Shown: piece by piece, positions 31,499 to 41,720 of the stretch
Layout of the letters: every line of letters starts with the position of its first letter
Position numbering within the stretch: the first letter of the stretch is position 1
From: Tritrichomonas musculus
Taxonomy: Eukaryota > Parabasalia > Tritrichomonadida > Tritrichomonadidae
Direction of reading: 5' to 3'
Assembly: GCA_039105265.1 (NCBI GenBank)
Contig: JAPFFF010000004.1
Coordinates: forward strand, 7,607,501-7,671,500
DNA: 64,000 bases
Position numbers and translations under genes: made by a program
The notes under the pieces: model-generated
The model's input: the letters and a program-made list of their open reading frames with translations, nothing else
Database searches by the model: none
Told to the model about the DNA's origin: nothing

Positions 31499-32152
31499 AA
31501 TAAATTTTATCGATTCTGTCTTCAATTAGAAAAATATTTAATTGAATAATGAATAAAAACTAAATAAAATATTCAGCTTTCTAGATAAACTAAATGGAAT
31601 TCTTTTCTCTTTTTTCAGCATGGTATATAGTTTTATTAAACATTATACAAATGCAATGGTTTTAACTTGGGTATAGATTGAAATAATATTTTCATTACCC
31701 CAAAATATTTTGAATGAAAAATATGGAAAAAAACTAGCCAATAATCTATTAACTTTGACAAAAAACTTAGACTTTGTCGGAGCCTGATTTTTGATTTAGG
31801 TCTATAAAAAAAAATATTAAATTTTTATTTTTCCATTTTGAATTAAAATGTAAATTTGGTTCCCTAGATCGCGAGATTGATTAGATTGAAATGCTATTTG
31901 CTAAAAAAAGATTTTTTGAAAACTTGTATTTGAAGAGTTATAAACGCCGGAAAAGGAACTTTTTTGGTGGTGAGGTGGGAAAATGAAAAAAAATTAAAAT
32001 AAAACTCAGAAATCCCCACAATTTTTGATAGAACGATCATTTTTTTGAGAGGCATCATGAGAGGCATGAGAGGTATGATAGAACGCCTTAACTCACTTAA
32101 CTTGAATACCTCTCATAAAAATTTTCAATTTGTCTTATTTTGTACAAAAGTG
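31499..32152. other. Unique AT-rich flank of the retrotransposon array
   Basis: No gene. This is the left boundary DNA of the array. It ends in a short repeated AGAGGCATGAGAGG-like stretch near 32049-32070. Confidence 0.5.
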
Positions 32153-34867
32153 TCATTTATCCATCATGATTACAAAAAATAAAGGGACCACCTTCTCATT
32201 GAACTCGAAGACGAACTTAGGCACCTCGATGACGGAAGTGATGACTTTCTCCTTCGTGACTACTTGATGATGATCGATGTGAGCAGTTGACGTGACAACC
32301 CGATCGTCGACGCCAACAGAATGATGAGTGATGTGAGCCGTTGACGTGACGGTTTGGTTGTCAACGTCAACGTTGTGGTGAGTGACGTGAGCTGTTGACG
32401 CGACAACCCGATTGTCAACGTCAACAGCATGATGAGCGACGTGAGCTGTTGACGTGACAGTCTGATTGTCAACGTCAACAGCATGATGAGCGACATGAGC
32501 TGTTGACTTGACAATCTGATTGTCAACGTCAACAGCATGATGAGCGACGTGAGCTGTTGACTTGACAGTCTGATTGTCAACGTCAACAGCGTGATTAGCG
32601 ACGTGAGCTGTTGACTTGACAATCTGATTGTCAACGTCAACAGTGTGATGAGCGACGTGAGCTGTTGACGCGACAACCCGATTGTCAACGTCAACAGTGT
32701 GATGAGCGACGTGAGCTGTTGACGCGACAACCCGATTGTCAACGTCAACAGCATGATGAGCGACGTGAGCTGTTGACGTGACAGTCTGATTGTCAACGTC
32801 AACAGCATGATGAGCGACATGAGCTGTTGACTTGACAATCTGATTGTCAACGTCAACAGTGTGATGAGCGACGTGAGCTGTTGACGCGACAACCCGATTG
32901 TCAACGTCAACAGCGTGATGAGCGACGTGAGCTGTTGACGTGACAGTCTGATTGTCAACGTCAACAGCATGATGAGCGACATGAGCTGTTGACTTGACAA
33001 TCTGATTGTCAACGTCAACAGTGTGATGAGCGACGTGAGCTGTTGACGCGACAACCCGATTGTCAACGTCAACAGCGTGATGAGCGACGTGAGCTGTTGA
33101 CGTGACAGTCTGATTGTCAACGTCAACAGCATGATGAGCGACGTGAGCTGTTGACGTGACAGTCTGATTGTCAACGTCAACAGCATGATGAGCGACATGA
33201 GCTGTTGACTTGACAATCTGATTGTCAACGTCAACAGTGTGATGAGCGACGTGAGCTGTTGACGCGACAACCCGATTGTCAACGTCAACAGCGTGATGAG
33301 CGACGTGAGCTGTTGACGCGACAACCCGATTGTCAACGTCAACAGCGTGATGAGCGACGTGAGCTGTTGACTTGACAGTCTGATTGTCAACGTCAACAGC
33401 ATGATGAGCGACATGAGCTGTTGACTTGACAATCTGATTGTCAACGTCAACAGTGTGATGAGCGACGTGAGCTGTTGACGCGACAACCCGATTGTCAACG
33501 TCAACAGCGTGATGAGCGACGTGAGCTGTTGACGCGACAACCCGATTGTCAACGTCAACAGCGTGATGAGCGACGTGAGCTGTTGACTTGACAGTCTGAT
33601 TGTCAACGTCAACAGCGTGATTAGCGACGTGAGCTGTTGACTTGACAGTCTGATTGTCAATGTCAACAGCGTGATTAGCAACAGATTCAACGTTGTGAGT
33701 ATCAGCACTCACAACATGGTTGTTCTCAAACGTGTTTGAGTCAGCAGGTTGAGAGATGGCACCAGCTGATTGACAACTAATATTAGCTGCTGAGTTTGGT
33801 GAGTAAGAATTAACAATATCACGCGTATCAATGTGCTGCGAAGAAAGGAAATAAAAGTTATTATTATTGATGTAACTCCATGACATGTGATGTGAAATGT
33901 CGGTGAAGTGAGATGTGTTGCACCCGATGTTGCATGTTCCTGAGAGAAAGAGCGAATTAACGATGTTGGACACATGCGAAACAAACGGGGAACATTTTGA
34001 GTGAAAATTGAATGGAACCGTTCGAATGCTAGACGAAGGAACGAAAGAATAGGGATCAAAAGCATTTAAACGAAGTTCTTCATCCGTTGATGGGATTGCT
34101 GGTCGATTCCTGTCGAATTTTGGTTGCTCATCGGAAATGATCAATTGTCCTCGAGCAACCAGAATTCCTTCGGATGACTTCTCATTCATATTATAAGCAA
34201 GAGGACAACGAGAAATCAATGAAGGATCGCACGTAACAACGATCCATGATGGGTTAGGAACTCCATCAGAATTCGACGGGTTATAGTGAACACCCGACTG
34301 TAAGAGCACTTCTGTCCCTCTAGAAGGATTATTTGAATTGCAGAAAATAGTTTCAGGTTCCTCAATTTCTTCATCGGAAATTGATATTGGATCACTATTA
34401 TCACTTTTTTCTGAATCTGAATTAATGTGCTCGAAATTGGTCATATCGTCATCAGGACACTTGGAAAGTGATTGTGAAGCTGGTCCAACCGGCGGGAGCC
34501 GCAGCTTCACATCATCACAAGGATATCTGCTAGTATCTTTTTTGCGGGGTGAGATTTGAGTTGCGTATCTTGTTTTATACGAGAAGTCAAGGTCGTCTAG
34601 TAGCGAATTGTCTTTGAAAAAGTCGAACTTATTGAGTTTTGGATGATGGGATATCTGTTCCCTAGAACAAGGAATCTTAAAACCTCCATCGTATTTGTTA
34701 TCGGAATGGCAATTGCTGTTGTGAATATGGGTAGGATTGTGACACCTATCGGTCATGATATCTCGATTATTAAAAAAATTTTCACCGATTTTTTCCGGAG
34801 TGGAATCAAACGAATCAGCATCTTCTGCTGATTCCAAAAATCTACTTTTCGTTGGGTAGATCAACAT
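32153..34867 (-). CDS. E1 N-terminal repeat protein (retrotransposon fragment)
   Basis: 904 residues from the ATG at 34867. Order: a diverged N-terminus with the shared ESAEDADSFDS motif, the conserved domain TEVLLQSGVHYNP...EGILVARGQ (about 180-265), a Ser/Asn-rich segment, then 26 repeats of 18 residues (pattern HHAVDVDNQTVKSTAHVA), the closing VPKFVFEFNEKVVPL and seven or so residues read from flanking DNA (FVIMMDK). It lacks all enzymatic domains. It may be expressed as a repeat-only protein, but could equally be a dead fragment. A second frame is open for 482 codons across the repeat array; it is a consequence of the 54-bp period. Confidence 0.75.
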   Translation of the reverse strand: MLIYPTKSRFLESAEDADSFDSTPEKIGENFFNNRDIMTDRCHNPTHIHNSNCHSDNKYDGGFKIPCSREQISHHPKLNKFDFFKDNSLLDDLDFSYKTRYATQISPRKKDTSRYPCDDVKLRLPPVGPASQSLSKCPDDDMTNFEHINSDSEKSDNSDPISISDEEIEEPETIFCNSNNPSRGTEVLLQSGVHYNPSNSDGVPNPSWIVVTCDPSLISRCPLAYNMNEKSSEGILVARGQLIISDEQPKFDRNRPAIPSTDEELRLNAFDPYSFVPSSSIRTVPFNFHSKCSPFVSHVSNIVNSLFLSGTCNIGCNTSHFTDISHHMSWSYINNNNFYFLSSQHIDTRDIVNSYSPNSAANISCQSAGAISQPADSNTFENNHVVSADTHNVESVANHAVDIDNQTVKSTAHVANHAVDVDNQTVKSTAHVAHHAVDVDNRVVASTAHVAHHAVDVDNRVVASTAHVAHHTVDVDNQIVKSTAHVAHHAVDVDNQTVKSTAHVAHHAVDVDNRVVASTAHVAHHAVDVDNRVVASTAHVAHHTVDVDNQIVKSTAHVAHHAVDVDNQTVTSTAHVAHHAVDVDNQTVTSTAHVAHHAVDVDNRVVASTAHVAHHTVDVDNQIVKSTAHVAHHAVDVDNQTVTSTAHVAHHAVDVDNRVVASTAHVAHHTVDVDNQIVKSTAHVAHHAVDVDNQTVTSTAHVAHHAVDVDNRVVASTAHVAHHTVDVDNRVVASTAHVAHHTVDVDNQIVKSTAHVANHAVDVDNQTVKSTAHVAHHAVDVDNQIVKSTAHVAHHAVDVDNQTVTSTAHVAHHAVDVDNRVVASTAHVTHHNVDVDNQTVTSTAHITHHSVGVDDRVVTSTAHIDHHQVVTKEKVITSVIEVPKFVFEFNEKVVPLFFVIMMDK

Positions 34868-34887
34868 ATTTGCAAAATAAAAAAAAA
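32181..34887 (-). mobile_element. Retrotransposon copy E1, truncated at its 3' side
   Basis: This copy has the element's 5' end (junction at 34888) and N-terminal coding region, then stops being similar to its relatives at about 32181-32185, in the codons after VPKFVFE-NEKVVPL. Everything downstream (zinc fingers, RT, endonuclease) is missing. Loss of the 3' part is the reverse of the usual 5' truncation of non-LTR elements and points to a deletion or recombination at the array edge. Confidence 0.8.
32270..33680 (-). repeat. 54-bp tandem array in E1, 26 units
   Basis: Each unit is 54 bases (TTGTCAACGTCAACAG core on the plus strand) and encodes 18 residues. Groups of units are repeated as higher-order blocks (RVVAS, then QIVKS, then QTVTS), showing expansion by unequal exchange. 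Confidence 0.9.
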
Positions 34888-35014
34888 TCTCCTCCCGTGT
34901 GGTAAATTCGTTTATTAATCATTAGAGTAAGTATAAAATACTAATAAACGAGAGTGATGATTCACTCACAATAAAATAAAAGGGGCGGGCCCCAATAAAA
35001 AAAAAAAAATCTGC
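34868..35014 (-). other. Junction E2 3' end / E1 5' end
   Basis: On the minus strand: the E2 stop, a GGGGCCCGCCCC stem, the hairpin GTGAGTGA-ATCA-TCACTC, a second stem CGTTTATT/AATAAACG enclosing CTTACTCTAATG, then CCACACGGGAGGAGA (34888-34902), a T tract and the E1 start codon. The A run beside the E2 end (13 A, plus view) is longer than in E4-E6 (6 A). Confidence 0.75.
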
Positions 35015-38000
35015 CTAAAATTCAGAAGAGGAGTGTTGGACTCCCTCCTCTTCGGTAGCGGAGGCAGGGTCGGCACCTTGAGTTTGGTTCCATAGTGTGG
35101 TGGTGCCTGGATTTTCCAGTACGTCATTTTCATCATCAGTAGTGTCAAGCTCAGACGGGGGGCCCGACCTGTCAACATCCGCACTTGCATCAATGAGATC
35201 CCGCCATTCTTCGTCGTCCAAGATGTTGACAGAGTTGTACTCATCGTCTGCGGACTCCCCGTCGGTAACATTGGAGCTAGTATCATTGAGATCATTAGAA
35301 TCATCGTCACCATCAGTATCAAGAACATTAACATTTTCAACATCGTTATCATAATCGTTACCATTATCGTTATCGTTATCGTTATCTTCATCTTCATTGT
35401 TGTCGTTAACCCTCTTCTTAATCTTAGTATCAATGTACAATATCATAGATTCACGTAAAGCGGCTGCTACCATCCTCCCTGCAAGTTTGAGTGCGTCTTT
35501 GGTCGTGACTGTCACTTTCTTGAGTTCATTGATGGTGTCATCGGGTATTGCACCGAGGGAGGAGACAATGAACACAAATAGAGACACATTGCAGTTCAAC
35601 TGGTTTCTGCAATCATCGACAAGCTTCTGGTATTTGTTCAACTTCTCTCTGCGTCGTATGACTAAGATAGATTCATCATCATCGCCAGATAACATTCCGT
35701 ATGGGATGGTGAATTCAGCTATCTTCAGCTGGTCACCGTCCCACCACCATACATCTGGTCTGAGAGAAGCAGAGTCACCAGTGATGTGTTCGTTGCTGCG
35801 TCCACGAACACTTTGGTTACAATGCACGATGACTCTCTTCTTTTCGGTAAGGTACTTGCAAAGTACCTTGACAACTTCGTCGTGTCTCTTTGTGAATTTG
35901 TGTTTGCACCGCTTGCACCCGTTTAAGATGTGATTGAGAGTTTCAATCTGTCCACAACGAGTGCAACGGTTACTCATTTGAGGGTTTCTGTGAGCAGCAA
36001 GTGATGCTGTCATGAGCGTATTCGTACGTGCTTTGATAGCGAATCTGACAACAGAGTCCGCCATCAAAGCATTGGGCTTCATGAAGTAGTTGCTCAATGG
36101 TGAGTTTTTCAATGTCGTGAATGTATGTCCTCTCATCTTGTGCAGACAAAGATCTGAATAGTAACGGTCACTCATGACTTTCATGATGTGTTTAACAACA
36201 TTAGAGGTGTTAACATCAAATGTGACATTACTATTCAGATCTTTGAGCGTAAACATATCATCTTTGAGTATCAGACCCATGTTAGCGTCGTGCAAAGCTT
36301 TAACACATCGGGCTAAGATGTTCGACGTCCCGCGGTTACGCTTTGCATCTAACGCACCATTGTCTTTAACTTTCAGGTGCAAGAACGGTGAAGTCAAGTC
36401 GATGGTAGCATCCCTGAAGATGATCTCGGCTTCATCAGAAGCCTTGACCATATCACGGATGCTTTTATCGTTAGACTCCATCAAGGCAATGTAGAGTCTG
36501 ATAATGAGAGCTTTCTGGCGATCTGTGAGTTTCTGTATGTAAAGACCGCCATCGTTTTTCGTCGTGTAGAACCAGGCGGTTGGAATACCAGCAGCACCGA
36601 TCATTTTGGACAGCTTGCCCCGAATGAGTTCATCTAAGCGACTGAGGCAATTTGTCGGTGCTGTGTTCGCCATCAGTTCGTAGTCAATCTTGGGAATCAC
36701 GAACCGTTTGATGGCGTCAACCGCCTGTGTGAACCGAAGAGCGCTGCCAGTAATTCGAATGACGTCCTTCGTCATGTCTTCGATTCGCCGAAAAACGTGA
36801 TGTTTACGCTGCGAAGATTTGCACGCGATTGGAAGTCCGAGATACGTTGTATTGTTCTGAATACTGATGTTATCAATACGTCCTCCAGCAATGGTGAAGT
36901 TGTCGTTCAACACACTGCGAGAACCATTGTGAGCAATGTATGTGAAAGCGTGGCACTTCTTGCAGTTGATCTTCATGTCGCCAGCATAACTGCAGAAGTG
37001 CTCCACGACCGAAAGCAAGTTCTTCATCCCGACTTCCGAGTCCGAGAACACGATGATGTCATCGGCGTAAGCTTGAACGGTTGTCGCTGAGTCCAACCAA
37101 TGATAACCGTCCTCCTTGCAAGCGTTCAACCGCGCGAGGAGAGGTTCGATACAAATGTTGAATAACGTCGGACTCAGCGGACAACCTTGCTTGACGCCTT
37201 TGCGAAAACAGATAGAATTAGATCGTCTGTTGTTGCTGATGATCTTCGTCGAAGAGTCTCTGTACGAATTAATAATCGTTTTAACAAAAGAAAGATCAAA
37301 GCCAATGTCTGTAAGATTCTTTTTAATAAGTTTATGTGGTACGGAACCAAATGCATCAGAAAAGTCGATCGTCGTGATGTAGAGTGACTTTTGGTTCCGT
37401 GCAGCATCGTGTATCATCTCATCAACCACAGTTGCATGCTCAGCCGCCCCAGCTGGAATACGCATGAATCCTTTCTGACTCGGTGATATGAACCTATGTT
37501 TTGAATTCAGCGTTTGAAGCGAGCGGCTGATGTGACACATCAGCATCCGATAAATCGTCGGAGTGATGGTGATAGGACGCCACGAATGGGCGTCGTCAGG
37601 GTCTCCTTTCTTAAACAACATGACGGTTTTGTTCATTTTCAACACCTCCGGAAAGAGACCCGTGTCAAGCATGCAACACAACTCATTCTTGATGATCGTC
37701 GCCGTGACACTCCCGCCAACCTTCTACACACCATTTGAAATGCCGTCGCATCCGACGGCAGACAGATTGGATCTCCATCTGACCGCTTTGAGAATAGCTT
37801 CTTCGTTGAGGATGAGTGATTTGAGTTCATCAGAATTATTCGATGAAATTCTACGCTGAAGAGTGTAAACACCATCTGGGTCATCCCCGAGAGCAGCAGC
37901 ATCGCTCCACGAGGACCCGTACACGTTCTCGAAATCTTCGACTGGGACGACACATTCTGGTGTGTCGTCGTTCAACACGAACCAGTCGAGTGTACGTTTG

Positions 38001-41000
38001 GCGTCTTCAGCGTAGAATTTCTGAAGGAACTTCTTGTAGCCAAGCGAGGAAGGAGAGTTGTTGAGAATCTCCAATTCCTCTAGCTTGGCACGTATGAATT
38101 TCATCCTTTCATCGTAATGCTCATCGTAAATCAAACCGTCAATTGAGTCCAAGTCACCACTCCCAAGAAGTTGAGAGAACTCCAAAGGAGCCTGTGACAG
38201 AAAGCGAACAAGCTTCTCTTTGATGTCTGCGATGACATTACGTTGAGGTTGATCGAGATCTTCATCAGTGATGTGAATGCGGGAATGCAGGAGTTCAATA
38301 CCAGCGATGAATTTGGAGGCCGACTTCATCTGAATCGGTGTCTCCAAGGAATGCGGGCGACGAATCTGATCTGAACCTCTCCGTGCCGAACGAACGAGCT
38401 TCCTAATCGACTTCCGTAGAATGAGAATGATTTCCGAAATCATCCCTTCGCAGAGAAGCATTCGGCTGCTCTTTTCCAAAGAGTCAGAGAGGTTAATAGC
38501 TTCATTATACCAATTGAGAACATCCTTGACTTCACTGTTAAACACTTCTTCGAACTTTTTCCTGTGCTTCGCTAAACGGTCACCCCACAGCTTCGGGAGG
38601 TGCACGAAATCATCATCTTCCTTCATGCACCTTGACTTCCAATTCTCAGCTTTGGACAGGCAACTCTCAATGTCCACGATCGAAGCTGACGCTGGGTGAG
38701 CCGGATGTTCATCAATTGTGTGAGTATCTTCTTCGCTAGATGAAGAGACTGAATGCAAGTGCGCCTCAGGTAGTCTCTCGTTGGCAGGTATGAACCCAGC
38801 CTGTCGTCTCCGTCTGCGTGAGTCTTCCCCGCGACGACGATCTTCCATCACTTGGAGATCCACCGATTCGTCTGCCCGAGGTTGCACTGGCATCTGTCTC
38901 TCATCATCTTGAGTGACTCTGTTCTCACTCCTCACAATCTTGATTCTCTCCAGGTCAGTGTTGGCTTCACGAATTTCATCGTCATCGGTTTCAGGCGAAA
39001 GCCAATTAACGGATATACTGATGTCGATTGCCTGAACCCGATGACCTTCAACATTGGCCTGGGGATGTGATCTGTTGGTATGCTGTTTGACTGTAGCTTT
39101 GTCTCTACCAACGAAGTCCTTGCATTTCATGCACAAGGAACCGTGCAGGTCATGGTAAACATCGCTAGCCACAAGTAATTTTCGATGTTTCTTAGCGTGC
39201 AGAATGCTCATCGCCCAGAAGACTCCAACTTCACGTTTAAGCGCTTCCATGTCCTGGTGCGATGAGCCCATGTGGCTGCTCAATGAGTTCGCTCTACTGA
39301 CCAAGTAGTCGCAGTCGCTGCACGGACAAACGTGAATGGTACGATAGTGAAAAGCGTCAGGCGGAAGGTGAGGTGAATCGATCTTCCACCTCAGCTTCCT
39401 GCCGACAATGTACTCGAACGCCGCTTGCTCCAGAGGAATATTATTCGTCGTGTGCGTCGATTTGAGGTGAAAAGACAAGGACGCACATGTGGGAAACGTT
39501 TTGTCGCAGCAAGGGCAGTAAAACTGCCCAACTCCTAACCATCTGTCTTTCTGATACATGAGGAGAATGATAGGAGTGTCAACGTCGCTAACGTTTGCGA
39601 ATGGTGAAGTGTCGATGTTTGCCACCTGCAAGATATCAATGAGAGACTTCATGTCTGTTTTGGTCTTCACACCAGCCAGTTCGCTCACGATCCAATCAAT
39701 GGAAGCATTGTCACCCACAGGTGAAGAAGGATTATCATCACTGCAACCGTGATTGTCATCATCGGAATGATCAGAGTGTTCAGAGTGAGAATGAGCATCG
39801 GTGAACTCTTCAGCACCACTAACAACGCTGCTTGTACCAGAAGAGTTACTGGTAGTTTGAGTACCTAAGGAGTTGGTTCGAGATCCGAGGAAATTATTGT
39901 TTGAGAATGTGTTAAGCAACGAATGGTTCCCAGAGAGAGTAAATAGTGGAACCACTTTCTCATTGATCTCGAACACAAACTTAGGTACCTCAATCACTGA
40001 TGTGAATAATTTCTCCTTCGTGACTACTTGATGATGATCGATGTGAGCAGTTGACGTGACAACCCGATCGTCGACGCCAACAGAATGATGCGTGATGTGA
40101 GCCGTTGACGTGACGGTTTGGTTGTCAACGTCAACGTTGTGGTGAGTGACGTGAGCTGTTGACGCGACAACCCGATCGTCGACGCCAACAGAATGATGCG
40201 TGATGTGAGCCGTTGACGTGACGGTTTGGTTGTCAACGTCAACGTTGTGGTGAGCGACGTGAGCTGTTGACTTGACAATCTGATTGTCAACATCAACAGC
40301 GTGATGAGCGACGTGAGCTGTTGACTTGACAATCTGATTGTCAACGTCAACATTATGATGTACCACGTGTGCCGTTGACGCGACAATCTGATTGTCGACG
40401 CCAACGCTATGATGAGCAACATGAGCCATTGACGCGACAACCCGATTGTCGACGTCAACGCTGTGGTGAGCTACATGAGCAGTTGACTCGACAGTCTGGT
40501 TGTCGACGTCAACGCTATGATGAACAAGATTAACATTGTTATGAGAAACATTATAGTTAGAGATATTATTATTAATGAAACTATTATTAGTGAAACTATT
40601 ACTATTATTAACATTGAACATATTGGTATTCATGACTGACATGTGATTTGAAAAGTCAGTGAAGTGATTATTGCAACCGATGTTGCACGAGAATGAGACC
40701 GCCAGCGAGTTTAATACATTGTATACATGGGAAACAAAAGGCGAACGTGGGAAGGAGCAAAAATTGAATGGAACCGCCGGAACCGTGCTCGGATGGACGA
40801 AGGTCTCAGGGAGGAGCACCTTCTGGCTGAGTTCTGCATCTGAAGCAGGTACTGCCGGGCGGTTACGGTCGAGTATTGGTTGCCCATTCGAAATGATCAT
40901 TTGTCCTCGGGCAACCAATACACCTTCAACTGACTTATCCTTTGCAAGGTAACTCAGAGGGGAACGGGCAGCCAGTGAAGGATCGCTCGTAATGACGAAC

Positions 41001-41617
41001 CATGAGGGGTTCTGACCACCCTCTGGATTTGTCGGATTATAGTGTACTCCTGACTGCAGGAGTACCTCTGTCGTCCTTTGTGTATTAGGAACTATGAGAT
41101 TTCTGGCGCAATTTGGTCGGCTCGTAGAATCACTTTGATGCGCATCTGATCTAAATTCTTCGGAATCTGAAAAGTCTGGGGAAACGTTGGAATCGCTCTG
41201 TGAGGTACTCCGTATGTTGATAGGAGCAGGTCCAACCGGCGGGTGCCGCTGCTCCGTAGGATATGAAATTCGATCTGTGAGTGAGTATTGCGCGGGAAGA
41301 TTATGAGGAACATTTGGAACATATCGAGGCTGTGTATTTGATTGAGTTGTGTTCGGGGCAAACTGGTCCCCGTTTTGGTGCGTCTTTGAATTGATCTCTC
41401 TTGAGTTGCGAGATATTGGAGAAGTAGCGATTTTGTTGTAATTTATATTGAAAGGGCTATCTACTGTATTAATTTGAGGCGAAAAACTGCGAAATTCGGG
41501 TGTTCCATTTCCATCATCATCTGAAAAATTTCCACCAAAATCATCAATTTTGGTATCAATCGAATCAGCGTCGAGTGCTAATTCGGAAAATCTAGGTTTG
41601 GTCGTGCAAAAAAGCAT
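35015..41617 (-). pseudogene. E2 R2-like polyprotein ORF interrupted by an amber codon
   Basis: The frame runs from the ATG at 41617 for 1,297 codons, meets TAG at 37724-37726 and stays open for another ~900 codons to 35015. In E4 and E5 the same position is TGG (Trp of NGVWKVGG), so a single base change separates E2 from an intact protein. The break falls just before the reverse transcriptase core; the RT (YADD), CCHC and endonuclease motifs are intact downstream. Nine 18-residue repeats are present. Unless the stop is read through or re-initiated (no ATG lies close by), E2 makes only the N-terminal and zinc-finger half. Confidence 0.88.
40030..40530 (-). repeat. 54-bp tandem array in E2, 9 units
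   Basis: Nine 18-residue units, including a duplicated pair (HHNVDVDNQTVTS then HHSVGVDDRVV-S) not present in E4/E5, so copy-number change occurred by duplication of different units in different copies. Confidence 0.88.
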
Positions 41618-41720
41618 ATATGAAAACTAAAAAAAAATCTCCTCCCGTGTGGATTGTTTATTAAAAACCATTAGAGTAAGAAAGCACGTAATCGTGCATA
41701 AAAGAAGCGTGAGTGATGGC
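41618..41720 (-). other. Junction E3 3' end / E2 5' end
   Basis: The E3 stop codon TGA lies inside the perfect 8-bp hairpin GTGAGTGA-GCCA-TCACTCAC. It is followed by a GCACG/CGTGC hairpin, the conserved CTTACTCTAATGGTT, AATAAAC and then CCACACGGGAGGAGA (41638-41652). The sequence otherwise differs from the E2-type end, so the shared elements stand out as conserved. Confidence 0.75.

Larger units (their letters stand above)
34888..41637 (-). mobile_element. Retrotransposon copy E2, full length, one nonsense codon
   Basis: 6,750-bp unit of the same family as E4-E6. The difference from their 6,851 bp is explained by two fewer 54-bp repeat units (-108) and seven extra A residues in the 3' run (+7). 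Confidence 0.9.

Noticed and set aside
32260-33708. 482-codon minus-strand frame overlapping the E1 repeat array
   Set aside because: A 54-bp repeat without a stop in one unit keeps a second frame open automatically. The predicted peptide is just a Leu/Thr/Ile repeat and the same shadow appears in E2, E4 and E5.
34868-35014. Long terminal repeats around the array units
   Set aside because: The sequence between units is one short leader plus 3' end, not a repeated LTR. The proteins have no integrase, protease or RNase H; they have a restriction-like endonuclease as in R2-type non-LTR elements.
35097-35933. Plus-strand frames opposite the retrotransposon 3' region (85 and 178 codons, repeated in every copy)
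   Set aside because: They are antisense shadows of the polyprotein and recur only because the elements recur.
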